Positions 52,679 through 61,171 of a stretch of 64,000 nucleotides of DNA are shown here, one piece after another (within the stretch, counting starts at the first letter, position 1; every line of letters starts with the position of its first letter). The notes under the pieces are model-generated. The model did no database searches. It worked only from the letters and a program-made list of their open reading frames with translations, and was not told the DNA's origin. The stretch spans positions 1 through 64,000 of the forward strand of contig CAWJLG010000005.1 of assembly GCA_963843595.1 (NCBI GenBank). Direction: 5' to 3'. The translations under genes were made by a program, and so were the position numbers. This stretch comes from CAIWHR01 sp963843595. GTDB lineage: Bacteria > Pseudomonadota > Gammaproteobacteria > Burkholderiales > Casimicrobiaceae.

Positions 52679-53341
52679 GTGAGTGACGCTGCCTCGATCG
52701 CCGCCCGTACGGCGGGCCGCTCTGCCAAGGCGCGTGCCGGGTGGCGCAATCCGTCGCCGGCGGCGGTCCGGGGGCTCAAGCTCGCCGTGTTCGCGCTCGC
52801 GCTGCTGCCGCTGGCGCGACTGGGATTGTTCGCGTGGCTCGGCAAGCTCACCGCGAACCCGATCGAGTTCATCACCCGCTCGACGGGCACCTGGACGCTC
52901 TCCTTCCTGCTGATCACACTGACCGTCACGCCGCTGCGACGCATCCTCGACTGGCCGTGGCTGCTGCGCCTGCGGCGGATGCTCGGGCTGTTCGCGTTCT
53001 TCTATGCGTGTCTGCACTTCACGACCTACATCTGGCTCGACCAGTTCTTCGACGTGCACGCGATCGTCAAGGACGTCATCAAGCGTCCGTTCATCACCGT
53101 CGGCTTCACCGCGTTCGTCCTGCTGATCCCGCTCGCCGCGACGTCGACCAATGCGATGGTCCGGCGCCTGGGCGCGCACCGCTGGCAACGCCTGCACTAC
53201 GCGGTCTATGCCATTGCGACGCTCGGCGTCGTCCACTACTGGTGGCTGGTGAAGAAGGACATCACCCAGCCGCTCTGGTTCGGCGCCGTCGCGGCGCTGC
53301 TGCTTGGATACCGGATCGTTTACCGGCTACGATCCGGCTGA
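52679..53341 (+). CDS. msrQ: MsrPQ haem membrane subunit
   Basis: Haem-b quinol-linked membrane protein passing electrons to MsrP, 220 residues. About six membrane helices; histidine ligands likely in YACLHFTTY and HRWQRLHYAVY and near VVHYWW. Start GTG 52679; its stop overlaps the next start (TGATG). Family-typical blocks are RSTGTWTLSFLLITL and PLRRILDWPWLLRLRRMLGLF. Confidence 0.93.
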   Translation: MSDAASIAARTAGRSAKARAGWRNPSPAAVRGLKLAVFALALLPLARLGLFAWLGKLTANPIEFITRSTGTWTLSFLLITLTVTPLRRILDWPWLLRLRRMLGLFAFFYACLHFTTYIWLDQFFDVHAIVKDVIKRPFITVGFTAFVLLIPLAATSTNAMVRRLGAHRWQRLHYAVYAIATLGVVHYWWLVKKDITQPLWFGAVAALLLGYRIVYRLRSG

Positions 53342-54456
53342 TGCAAGCCGCCCCTGCACGTCCCGGCGATCCGCTCACTGCGATCGACACGCCGGCGCTC
53401 GTCGTCGACCTCGACGTCCTGGAGCGAAACCTCGATCTGATGGCCAACGCGGTGCGCGGTGCTGGCATCGCGCTGCGTCCGCACGCGAAATCGCACAAGT
53501 GCGTCGCGATCGCGAAGGCGCAGATCGACCGCGACGCTGTCGGAATCTGCTGCCAGAAGGTCGGCGAGGCCGAAGCGTTCGTGGCCGGCGGGATCCGCGA
53601 CGTGCTGGTGACCAACGAGATCGTCGGTACGGCCAAGCTCGCGCGGGTCGCGGCGCTCGCGCGCGAGGCGTGCATCGGCGTGCTTGCCGACGACGCGGCC
53701 AACGTCGCCGCGCTTGGCGCTGCGGCGGTGGCGGCGGGCGCAACGCTTGACGTGCTCGTCGAGATCGACGTCGGGGCGCGCCGCTGCGGCATCGCGCCGG
53801 GGGCGCCCGCGGCCGCGCTGGCAACGGCGATCGCCGCCACGCGTGGGCTGCGGTTCCGCGGTGTGCAGGCCTACCAGGGTGCTGCCCAGCACCTGCGGAC
53901 GCCCGAAGAACGCCGGGCGGCGATCGCGGATGCGACCGCGCAGGCGAGTGCGACGAAGGCTGCAATCGAAGCCGCGGGACTTGCGTGCCCGGTCGTCACC
54001 GGCGCGGGCACGGGCACCTGGCAGCTCGAGCGCGACGGCGGTGTCTACACCGAGATCCAGCCGGGATCGTACGTGTTCATGGACGCCGATTATCACCGCA
54101 ACGCGCTGGCGCCGGACCAGCACCACTTCGAGCAGAGCCTCTACGTCGTCGCCACCGTGATGAGTGCTCCGGTGCGCGAGCGCGTCGTCGTCGACGCGGG
54201 GCTCAAGGCCCTCGCCTTCGATTCGGGGCCGCCGGCGGTCTACGGTGTGCGGGGCCTCGAATACACGAAGGCCTCGGACGAACATGGCGTGATTGCCGTC
54301 GCCGACGATGCAACGCCCCCGCGGATCGGCGATCGGTTGTGGCTGATCCCCGGCCACTGCGATCCGACAGTGAATCTGTACGACTGGATCGTCGGCGTCC
54401 GCGGCGAGGCCGTCGAGTCCGTGTGGCCGGTCAGCGCGCGCGGCGCGCTCGGCTGA
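53341..54456 (+). CDS. DSD1-family PLP-dependent D-threonine aldolase/D-serine dehydratase-like enzyme
   Basis: 371 residues of the alanine-racemase-like N-terminal fold. The pyridoxal-phosphate lysine is in RPHAKSHK (K50), TGAGTGTW binds the phosphate, and the C-terminal metal site includes H and C of PGHCDPTVNLYD. Start ATG 53341 overlaps the msrQ stop. These enzymes cleave D-threonine-like or dehydrate D-serine-like substrates. Sharing a transcript with msrPQ looks incidental. Confidence 0.9.
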   Translation: MQAAPARPGDPLTAIDTPALVVDLDVLERNLDLMANAVRGAGIALRPHAKSHKCVAIAKAQIDRDAVGICCQKVGEAEAFVAGGIRDVLVTNEIVGTAKLARVAALAREACIGVLADDAANVAALGAAAVAAGATLDVLVEIDVGARRCGIAPGAPAAALATAIAATRGLRFRGVQAYQGAAQHLRTPEERRAAIADATAQASATKAAIEAAGLACPVVTGAGTGTWQLERDGGVYTEIQPGSYVFMDADYHRNALAPDQHHFEQSLYVVATVMSAPVRERVVVDAGLKALAFDSGPPAVYGVRGLEYTKASDEHGVIAVADDATPPRIGDRLWLIPGHCDPTVNLYDWIVGVRGEAVESVWPVSARGALG

Positions 54457-55122
54457 TCAGGAGGAAAGCGTTACCATGCCGCGCGGCGTGCGCAGCATCG
54501 CCGCCAGTCGCGTTTCGCGGTCGTACGTGACGTGAATCGCGGCGTCGAGCCCGAGGGCGTCCAGCGCGGCGCGAACCGGCGCGGCGTCCGGATGCGTCCC
54601 GGCGAGCTGCGCCAGCGTCACCCCGGACGCGGGGAGGGTGTCGGCCGGATGCATCGGGACGTCCCACTGAATGAGCGTCGGCACGATTCCCTTGCCGGGC
54701 AGCGATCCGTCGTCGGGGATCGTGATCCGCCAGCGGAAATCGCCACGATCCATCGCGTGGACGGTACCGAGGGCGACGGGACAGACGACAGTGAGCGCAT
54801 CGATGTCGCCGGTTCGCGCCACCCAGTGAATGAGGCGCGGGCGTTCCTGCAGGTCCGCCTGCAATGCGACGTGGTCGAGGCCGAACCAGCGTGGCCGCGC
54901 AGGTTGCCGGCCGGTGGGGTCGATGGCAATGATTTCGAGGTAGAGCCGCTCGCCGAGTTTCAGCAGCGCGTTGTGCGTACCCATCGCGACGTGCCGGCCG
55001 CCCGGACGCGGCGTCGCACCGGTCAGCGCGGCGACGTAGTCGATTCCGTCGGCGACCGAGGCCGCGGCGAGAACCAGGTGATCCGGTGTCGCGGCCGGGC
55101 GGCGCGAAGGCCGTCGGGTCAT
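54457..55122 (-). CDS. glyoxalase-like (VOC) protein
   Basis: 221 residues from ATG 55122. The opening DHLVLAAASVADGIDYVAALTGATP followed by GGRHVAMGTHNALLKLGERLYLEIIAIDP matches the Glyoxalase_3 group. The first histidine, and E in YLEII, are candidate metal ligands. Its start overlaps the stop of the upstream VOC gene (ATGA). No substrate can be named. Confidence 0.83.
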   Translation of the reverse strand: MTRRPSRRPAATPDHLVLAAASVADGIDYVAALTGATPRPGGRHVAMGTHNALLKLGERLYLEIIAIDPTGRQPARPRWFGLDHVALQADLQERPRLIHWVARTGDIDALTVVCPVALGTVHAMDRGDFRWRITIPDDGSLPGKGIVPTLIQWDVPMHPADTLPASGVTLAQLAGTHPDAAPVRAALDALGLDAAIHVTYDRETRLAAMLRTPRGMVTLSS

Positions 55123-55499
55123 CGCGGAGCTTCGGTCGCGGCGAAATCGAGCTCGACGCGCGCGCCGTTCGGGTCGTTCAGGAACACCTGCCACACGCCG
55201 GAGCCGGTCTGCTGCCGGCAGGTGTGTTCGACGCCCTGCGCCTTCAGCGTCGCGAGCGTGGCTGCGAGCCCGGTCGCGGTGAAGGCCATGTGATCGATGA
55301 CACCGGGTGTGAGCTCGGCACGCGGGCGGCCGCCGACGACGTGCAGCACCGCGGCGCCTCCGGCATAGAGCCACGCCCCCGGAAACGTGAATGCCGGCCG
55401 CTCGCCTTCGACGAGTCCCAGCAGGTCGCGATAGAAGCGCACGGTGCGCGGGACGTCATCGGTGAGTACGGTGAAGTGGTTCATCGCAGCGATCGGCAT
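55119..55499 (-). CDS. VOC-family protein (glyoxalase/bleomycin-resistance type)
   Basis: 126 residues, one VOC module: NHFTVLTDDVPRTVRFYRDLLGL at the N-terminus, IDHMAFTATGL and FLNDPNGARVELDF at the C-terminus. Ligands likely H8, H in DHMAF and E in VELDF. Start ATG 55499. Translationally coupled to the second VOC gene. Confidence 0.88.
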   Translation of the reverse strand: MPIAAMNHFTVLTDDVPRTVRFYRDLLGLVEGERPAFTFPGAWLYAGGAAVLHVVGGRPRAELTPGVIDHMAFTATGLAATLATLKAQGVEHTCRQQTGSGVWQVFLNDPNGARVELDFAATEAPR

Positions 55500-55562
55500 G
55501 GCATCCTCGCGTTCGTGTCCAGGCTGGGGCCGGTCCGCCTCGGGTGCGAACGTTCCGGCATG

Positions 55563-56573
55563 TTACTGCAGGCTCCCGCGAACGAACGCGCCGAGGAGCG
55601 CCGTCGCATCGGGGGCGTGGGCATCGTTGAACGGATACTGGTCGTCGCCCCCGCTCCAGGCGTGACCGAGCGTGTCGACCTCGACATAGCGCGCGGCCAG
55701 ACGCCCGCCCGCGAGCCACTCCCGGGTGGTGACGATGCGGCCGTCGACGGTGGTTACTGACACGGTGCGATCGGCGGTCGGCAGTTCGTTGCTCGTGGCG
55801 GTCGCGACGGCCGGGTGGCCGTTCAGGGCGAGATACTGGCGGACGAGCTCATCGCCATTGACCGCCGCGACGGCGGTGTCTTGCATTCCCTGGACGGCGA
55901 CGAGCGGGACCGGCAGCGATCCCGCATCCGCGTCGCCGCGCGCGTCCGCGGCGATGCGGGTAACGTCGGTGTCGGCACCCCGGGCGAGCACGCCCATCGC
56001 CGCGAGCGGGGAGGACGCGGCGCCGCAAGCCACGCCGGAATGGACGAACGCGCCGGCCACGAGGTCGGGCCGGCGCACGCCGAGTGCAGCCGCCAGTCCG
56101 GCCCCCGACGACATCCCGGCGACGAACACGCGCCGCTTGTCGATGCGATAGCGGCGGCGCACCGCGCGGATCTGCGCGGCGACGATCGCCGTCTCACCCC
56201 AGCCGCGAGCGGTAGCGATGTCGAACCAGTTCCAGCAGCCCCAGGGATTTGCGCTGCCCTTCTGCCGTGGCAGCAGGACGAGACAGCCGAGTTCGTCGGC
56301 CAGCGCGGCAATGCGTGTACCGGCCGCGAACTCCTCCGGCGTTTGCTTGCAGCCGTGGATCAGCACGACCAGGGGACGCCGGCGGAAGCCCCAGCGCGAA
56401 TGGCCCTTCGGCACGTAGACGAGATACTCACGCGAGGGCGCGATCCACGGCGCGGCGGCGAGGACACCGCGCCACGCGAACTTGGACCCGGATTCGAAGC
56501 GGCCCGGCTCCGGCGCCTCGCGCCGGAAGAGGCGGCTGATGAACGCCTTGACGCGGGTCCAGAGCTTGCCCAT
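55563..56573 (-). CDS. PHB-depolymerase-family alpha/beta-hydrolase esterase
   Basis: 336 residues. VYVPKGHSRWGFRRRPLVVL, LIHGCKQTPEEFA (oxyanion region), the nucleophile serine in VAGMSSGAGLA (S155) and the C-terminal histidine in TLGHAWSGGD form the catalytic set of the poly(3-hydroxybutyrate) depolymerase/feruloyl-esterase-like family. No signal peptide; the N-terminus is basic and amphipathic (KLWTRVKAFISRLFRRE). Likely hydrolyses a hydroxyalkanoate or aryl ester. Start ATG 56573. Confidence 0.88.
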   Translation of the reverse strand: MGKLWTRVKAFISRLFRREAPEPGRFESGSKFAWRGVLAAAPWIAPSREYLVYVPKGHSRWGFRRRPLVVLIHGCKQTPEEFAAGTRIAALADELGCLVLLPRQKGSANPWGCWNWFDIATARGWGETAIVAAQIRAVRRRYRIDKRRVFVAGMSSGAGLAAALGVRRPDLVAGAFVHSGVACGAASSPLAAMGVLARGADTDVTRIAADARGDADAGSLPVPLVAVQGMQDTAVAAVNGDELVRQYLALNGHPAVATATSNELPTADRTVSVTTVDGRIVTTREWLAGGRLAARYVEVDTLGHAWSGGDDQYPFNDAHAPDATALLGAFVRGSLQ

Positions 56574-56577
56574 TGTT

Positions 56578-56674
56578 TGGGGTCAGATACGTAATATTCG
56601 GGGCCGGCGCCGCTTGCATATTGACGGGCAGTCGGAGTGCTGCTCCGGGCCCGAATATTACGTATCTGACCCCA
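56578..56674. repeat. 97-base inverted-repeat element (REP/MITE-like)
   Basis: Arms 56578-56602 and 56650-56674 are perfect 25-base inverted repeats, each starting at the outside with TGGGGTCAGATACGTAAT. The 47-base centre is GC-rich. The element lies between the esterase start and the rng stop and ends one base before the rng stop codon. A+T-rich arms are unlike the surrounding DNA. TCTGACCCC, part of the arm, also appears at 62411-62419 and 23645-23653. Resembles REP-type elements moved by Y1 transposases; none is coded here. Confidence 0.75.
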
Positions 56675-56675
56675 T

Positions 56676-58139
56676 TCAAATCAGCACGATGTCGTACTGC
56701 TCCTGCGTGTAGATCGATTCGACCTGCAGCGAGATCGGCTTGCCGATGAAGTCGCCCAGCTGGGCGAGCGACTGCGACTCCTCGTCCAGGAAGAGATCGA
56801 TCACCGACTGCGATGCGAGGATGCGGAATTCGCGCGCGTTGAACTGCTTCGCTTCGCGCAGGATCTCGCGCAGGATCTCGTAGCAGATCGTCCGCGCGGT
56901 CTTGAGCTCGCCGCGGCCCTGACACGTCGCGCACGGCTCGCAGAGCACGTGCGCGAGCGATTCGCGGGTGCGCTTCCTCGTCATCTCGACCAGGCCGAGC
57001 TGGGTGAAGCCGTTGACGGTGAGCCGCGTGCGGTCCTTGTCGAGCGCGCGATTGAGCTCGGCGAGCACGGCGGCGCGGTGGTCGGGGTTCTCCATGTCGA
57101 TGAAGTCGATGATGATGATGCCGCCGAGGTTGCGCAGCCGCAGCTGGCGCGCGATCACCTGTGCCGCCTCGAGGTTGGTCTTGAAGATCGTGTCGTCGAA
57201 GCTGCGGCCGCCGACGAAGCCGCCGGTGTTGACGTCGATCGTCGTCATCGCCTCGGTCTGGTCGACGATCAGGTAGCCGCCGGACTTCAGGTCGACGCGG
57301 CGGCCCAGGGCCTTCTCGATTTCCTCCTCGACGCTGTTGAGGTCGAACAGCGGCCGCTCGCCGCCGTGATGATGGATGTGGTCGATCAGCGCCGGCGTGT
57401 ACTCGCGCGCGAACTCCTGCATCCTGACGAACGTCTCGCGCGAGTCGACCACCACGCGCGCCGTCTCCTCGGTAGCCATGTCGCGCAGCACCCGCTGGGC
57501 GAGCGAGAGATCCTGGTACAGGAGCGCCGGCGCGGGCACCGAGGTCGCGCGCACGTTGAGGTCGCCCCAAAGCTTGGTGAGGTACTCGATGTCGTTCTGC
57601 ATCTCGCGCTCGGTGGCGGTCTCGGCCATCGTGCGGATGATGAATCCCCCCGTGAGACCCTCGGGCAGCAGGTGCTGGAGCTTCTCGCGCAGGATCTCGC
57701 GCTCGGCCTCGTCCTCGATCCGCTGGGAGATGCCGATGTGCGAATCCTGCGGCAGGTAGACGAGGAGGCGGCCGGCGAGACTCACCTGCGTGGAGAGCCG
57801 GGCGCCCTTGGTCCCGATCGGATCCTTGATCACCTGCACCAGCAACGGCTGGCCTTCGTGCAGGATCTTTTCGATCGGCCGGGAATCGCTGCCGCCGTGG
57901 CCGTTCTGCCGGTGTTCCCAGATGTCGGCGATATGCAGAAACGCGGCGCGCTCGAGGCCGATTTCGACGAACGCGCTCTGCATCCCCGGGAGCACGCGCG
58001 CCACGCGGCCCAGATAGATGTTGCCGACAAGCCCCCGCGCACTGGAGCGCTCCACGTGCAGTTCCTGCACGACACCCTGCTCGAGCATCGCGACGCGGGT
58101 TTCCTGAGGGGTTACGTTGATAAGGATCTCATGGCTCAT
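56676..58139 (-). CDS. rng: ribonuclease G
   Basis: Endoribonuclease of the RNase E/G family for 16S rRNA 5' maturation, 487 residues. It starts EILINVTPQETRVAMLEQG, with the S1 domain (about 35-120; GNIYLGRVARVLPGMQSAFVEIG). The DNase-I-like catalytic core has metal aspartates in TIDVNTGGFVGG and IIIDFIDM, and the zinc-link CEPCATC. No RNase E C-terminal scaffold. Start ATG 58139. TATAAG at 58222-58227 (minus strand), overlapping the maf stop, may provide a private promoter. Confidence 0.95.
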   Translation of the reverse strand: MSHEILINVTPQETRVAMLEQGVVQELHVERSSARGLVGNIYLGRVARVLPGMQSAFVEIGLERAAFLHIADIWEHRQNGHGGSDSRPIEKILHEGQPLLVQVIKDPIGTKGARLSTQVSLAGRLLVYLPQDSHIGISQRIEDEAEREILREKLQHLLPEGLTGGFIIRTMAETATEREMQNDIEYLTKLWGDLNVRATSVPAPALLYQDLSLAQRVLRDMATEETARVVVDSRETFVRMQEFAREYTPALIDHIHHHGGERPLFDLNSVEEEIEKALGRRVDLKSGGYLIVDQTEAMTTIDVNTGGFVGGRSFDDTIFKTNLEAAQVIARQLRLRNLGGIIIIDFIDMENPDHRAAVLAELNRALDKDRTRLTVNGFTQLGLVEMTRKRTRESLAHVLCEPCATCQGRGELKTARTICYEILREILREAKQFNAREFRILASQSVIDLFLDEESQSLAQLGDFIGKPISLQVESIYTQEQYDIVLI

Positions 58140-58222
58140 TGGCGGCGGTTGGATTCACGATGCAGGTTCCCTGATGGCGGCGCCGGCTCGCGACACCGCC
58201 CGAAAATGAGGCATTGGGGTTC

Positions 58223-58837
58223 TTATAGCACGGCGAACCCGATTCGCGCGAGGACGTCGGCGGTCTCGCACAGCGGCAATCCCATGACACTCGAGTAGCT
58301 TCCTTCGAGCCGCGTGATGAAAGCCGCCGCACGACCCTGGATCGCGTAGGCGCCGGCCTTGTCGAACGGCTCACCGGTAGCGACGTAGCGCTCGATCTCC
58401 TCGCGCGCGAGGGTCCGAAAGGTCACGTTCGACGTCGAGGCCGCGCGCAGGATCTGCGCTTCCCAGGACACGGCGACGGCAGTGATCACCCTGTGCGTGC
58501 GGCCCGAGAGCAGCGTCAGCATCCGCACCGCGTCGAGCGCATCGCCGGGCTTGCCGAAGATCGCACCGTCGAGGACGACCTCGGTGTCGGCGCCGAGCAC
58601 AGGACGCCGCGGCAGGCCGCGGCGCAGCATCCGGTGCCAGCCGATCGTGGCTTTCGACCGGGCGATGCGTTTCACGTAGTCGAGCGGAAGCTCATCCTTG
58701 CGTGGCGCTTCCACCACGTCGCGGCGCCGCCCGGGAGCTTCGCGCAGCCGCAGCTCCTCGAACTCGACGCCGAGCTGGCGCAGGAGCTCCTGTCGGCGGG
58801 GGCTCTTGGAGGCGAGATAGACGGCAGGTGGGCTCAT
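58223..58837 (-). CDS. maf: Maf-type nucleoside triphosphate pyrophosphatase
   Basis: House-cleaning dTTP/UTP-type pyrophosphatase, 204 residues. VYLASKSPRRQELLRQLG at the N-terminus, VLGADTEVVLDG, and the DKAGAYAIQG..GSYSSVMGLPLCET block are the Maf (YhdE-like) signature. Start ATG 58837 overlaps the rlmH stop, so it is in the nadD-rsfS-rlmH-maf transcript. The YhdE-type rather than YceF-type assignment rests on the GSYSSVMG motif. Confidence 0.93.
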   Translation of the reverse strand: MSPPAVYLASKSPRRQELLRQLGVEFEELRLREAPGRRRDVVEAPRKDELPLDYVKRIARSKATIGWHRMLRRGLPRRPVLGADTEVVLDGAIFGKPGDALDAVRMLTLLSGRTHRVITAVAVSWEAQILRAASTSNVTFRTLAREEIERYVATGEPFDKAGAYAIQGRAAAFITRLEGSYSSVMGLPLCETADVLARIGFAVL

Positions 58838-59352
58838 GACCGCTGCGCGCGCCGGCGATGCGCACCCACGGCGTTGGACGGCGACTGGTCGCGGTGGTAG
58901 GGATGGCCGGAGAGCAGGCTTGCGGCGCGGTAGAGCTGTTCGGCGAGAAGCACGCGCACGAGACCGTGCGGCAAGGTCAGCGCGGAAAGCGCGACCACGG
59001 CCCCCGCGCGCTCTTTGACGGACCGATCCAGTCCGTCGGCGCTGCCGATAACGAACGCAACGGCGCAGGCAGCCTCACGCCAACGGGCGAGATTGTCGGC
59101 GAGCACCCGCGTCGTCCACGCCGCGCCGCGCTCGTCGAGCGCCACGACCTCGGCATCCTTGCAGGCGGCGTCGATGCGGACGGCTTCCGCGACGAGAAGC
59201 TGCGCCACCGGCCTGCCGCGATCGCGCGGCTCGGGCTTGAGTTCGTGGAGCTCCAGCGCGAATTCGCGCGGCAGGCGGCGCGAATAGTCGTTCCAGCCGG
59301 CATCGACCCAGACCGGCATCCGGTGCCCCAGGGCGACGACGCGGATTCTCAC
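58834..59352 (-). CDS. rlmH: 23S rRNA pseudouridine-1915 N3-methyltransferase
   Basis: SPOUT-class methyltransferase acting on the assembled ribosome. Start GTG 59352 (VRIRVVALGHRMPVWVDAGWNDY), giving 172 residues, slightly longer than the usual 155-160 because of a short C-terminal tail. The S-adenosylmethionine knot is in FVIGSADGLD, and LTLPHGLVRVLLAEQLYRA follows. The frame is open further upstream, but homology begins at 59352. Stop overlaps maf. Confidence 0.92.
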   Translation of the reverse strand: MRIRVVALGHRMPVWVDAGWNDYSRRLPREFALELHELKPEPRDRGRPVAQLLVAEAVRIDAACKDAEVVALDERGAAWTTRVLADNLARWREAACAVAFVIGSADGLDRSVKERAGAVVALSALTLPHGLVRVLLAEQLYRAASLLSGHPYHRDQSPSNAVGAHRRRAQRS

Positions 59353-59404
59353 GGGCGCGGGGCCGGGCACGCGACCGGACATCCGTTCGCACCGGGTCGG
59401 GGCG

Positions 59405-59773
59405 TCAGGCGGCCTTCGTCGCCGCGCGCGGTTTGGCGCGTCGCACCGGCGTCGGCGGCGTCCACAGTTCCTCGAGGTTGTAATACGCGCGCACCGCCGG
59501 CTGCATGATGTGGACGACGATGTCGCCGGCATCGACCAGCACCCATTCACCGGACTCTTCACCCTCGACGCCGACGATCGTCGCGCCGGCCGCCTTGAGC
59601 TTGTCGCGGACGTGGTGTGCCAGTGCCTTCACCTGCCGATTGGACTCGGCGGAGGCAACGATCAGCGTGTCGTACAGACTGGTGAGCTTGCGAACGTCGA
59701 GGACGGTGATGTCGCGCGCTTTGATGTCCTCGAGGGCGGTGACGGCGATCTTCTGGATTTTGTTAAGTCGCAT
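59405..59773 (-). CDS. rsfS: ribosomal silencing factor RsfS
   Basis: Binds ribosomal protein L14 and blocks subunit joining when nutrients fall; 122 residues from ATG 59773. The family blocks are ALEDIKARDITVLDVRKLTSLYD, ASAESNRQVKALAHHV and EGEESGEWVLVDAGDIVVHIM. The start overlaps the nadD end by 11 bases. A TTG at 59806 could extend it by 11 residues inside nadD, which is less likely. The basic C-terminal tail (RRAKPRAATKAA) is not conserved. Confidence 0.93.
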   Translation of the reverse strand: MRLNKIQKIAVTALEDIKARDITVLDVRKLTSLYDTLIVASAESNRQVKALAHHVRDKLKAAGATIVGVEGEESGEWVLVDAGDIVVHIMQPAVRAYYNLEELWTPPTPVRRAKPRAATKAA

Positions 59774-60449
59774 CCGTGTGGGGTCGGTAAAGCCGATTGC
59801 GTTCAATATAGGCCAAAACGGCGGGCGGGAGCAATCCGCGCACGGCCGCCACGCCCGCTGGCCCTCGGGCGAGCGCGGCGCGGATCGCCGATGCCGAAAC
59901 GTCGTGCGGCGTGATCGGCTGCACGACGATCGCTCCCGCGGGGGTTGCGCGCAGCACCGACGTCGAATCGTGCAGGCGTCGCGACCACTCCGCCCTCAGC
60001 GGAGCGGGGAGTGCGGCGTCGAACTCGGTGCCCGGCCGGGCGACGACCACGACGTGCGCAAGGTCGAACAGTTCACGCCAGCGAAACCACGTCGGAAAGC
60101 CGAGGAAGGCGTCGGCACCGACGATGAGCGCCAGCGGACGCGCCGGTGCCTCCTGCCGAAGCTCTTCGAGGGTCAGCACCGTGTAGCTCGGCCCTCGGCG
60201 CCGGATCTCCCGGGCATCGACCTCGAGCCCGGGGCAATCCTGGACCGCGAGTTCGACCATCGCGAGCCGGTGCGCGGCACTCGCGGCCGGTGCGGCGCGA
60301 TGCGGTGGATCACCGGCCGGCACCAGGCGGATCGCAGGCAGCGCGAGCGCTGCGCGGACTTCGCGGGCGAGCTCAAGATGGCCGACGTGGATCGGATCGA
60401 ACGTTCCACCGAGAACGCCGAGCGGTGGGGAGCGGTCGTCGTTCGTCAT
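59763..60449 (-). CDS. nadD: nicotinate-nucleotide adenylyltransferase
   Basis: Makes deamido-NAD from nicotinate mononucleotide and ATP, 228 residues. GGTFDPIHVGH (14-24) is the nucleotidyltransferase HxGH motif, and GPSYTVLTLEEL and SASAIRAALARG (the SxxxIR motif) complete the active site. Start ATG 60449; the long open frame upstream is not homologous. First gene of the nadD-rsfS-rlmH-maf series. Confidence 0.95.
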   Translation of the reverse strand: MTNDDRSPPLGVLGGTFDPIHVGHLELAREVRAALALPAIRLVPAGDPPHRAAPAASAAHRLAMVELAVQDCPGLEVDAREIRRRGPSYTVLTLEELRQEAPARPLALIVGADAFLGFPTWFRWRELFDLAHVVVVARPGTEFDAALPAPLRAEWSRRLHDSTSVLRATPAGAIVVQPITPHDVSASAIRAALARGPAGVAAVRGLLPPAVLAYIERNRLYRPHTDAT

Positions 60450-60537
60450 GGGCCCGATTGTAAGCGCGCAGCCGCGGTCCACGGCCGACCGGCGGGTTGG
60501 CGGCGCTCCGGCAGCCGCCATCCGGCGAGCCTGCGCG

Positions 60538-61104
60538 TCAGAAGCGTGCTCCGGGCTCGGCGAGGAATGCGATCTCTTCCGGTGTCGAGGCGCGGCCCAA
60601 GATCGCGTTGCGGTGCGGGTAGCGGCCGAAGCGCCGGATGATCGCGGCGTGTTTCTGTGCCCACTCGAGCGGGCCGCGATCGCCGGTCTCGGCGGCCAAT
60701 GCCGCGAACAGCGCCAGCGAGCGCTCGTGCATCGTCGGGTCCTCGCTGTGCTCGAAGGGAAGGTAGAGAAACCAGCGCTCGCAGTGATCGAGCGTGCAGT
60801 CGGCGCCGGCATCGACCACCGCCGCGGCCGCCGCGAGCGCGGCGTCGTCGCCGGCGAAGGCGCGCGGCGTATCGCGGAAGATGTTGCGCGTGAACTGGTC
60901 GAGCAGAAGGATGCGCGCGAGCGCGCCCCGCGGCTGCACGTCCCAGGCGCGATGCTCGCCGCGGAGCGCCGCTTCCACGACGGTGCCGAAACGCGTCCGG
61001 ATCGCGGCGTCGAACGAGGAATCCTTGCGAAACCAGACGTCGCGCCCGACGTGGGGCGGCGGACCGAACCAGAACTCGAGGACGGCGGCGGCGAGGGGGT
61101 CCAT
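60538..61104 (-). CDS. DUF924-family protein
   Basis: 188 residues from ATG 61104 (MDPLAAAVLEFWFGPPP). Conserved parts are RDVWFRKDSSFDAAIRTRF, LARILLLDQFTRNIFRDTPRAF, ERWFLYLPFEHSED and FGRYPHRNAILGR, all typical of this helical, TPR-like family whose biochemical role is not established. It is transcribed away from the MFS gene; its upstream region is shared with that gene's leader. Confidence 0.88.
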   Translation of the reverse strand: MDPLAAAVLEFWFGPPPHVGRDVWFRKDSSFDAAIRTRFGTVVEAALRGEHRAWDVQPRGALARILLLDQFTRNIFRDTPRAFAGDDAALAAAAAVVDAGADCTLDHCERWFLYLPFEHSEDPTMHERSLALFAALAAETGDRGPLEWAQKHAAIIRRFGRYPHRNAILGRASTPEEIAFLAEPGARF

Positions 61105-61112
61105 GCGTTCTG

Positions 61113-61164
61113 ATATAGTCGTGACGGACGCGCCACGCAAGAGGCGCGTTTTTTCTGCCGTCAC
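61113..61164 (+). promoter_or_regulatory. compact promoter plus terminator/antiterminator-like leader of the MFS gene
   Basis: TATAGT (61113-61118) has an upstream TG-like context and could be a -10. Just downstream CGCGCC (61129-61134) and GGCGCG (61143-61148) form a hairpin followed by six T (61149-61154), a canonical intrinsic terminator. GTGACGG (61121-61127) pairs with CCGTCAC (61158-61164), enclosing the whole hairpin. The two structures could be alternative. The MFS start (61172) is eight bases beyond. Confidence 0.55.
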
Positions 61165-61171
61165 GCCCTCG

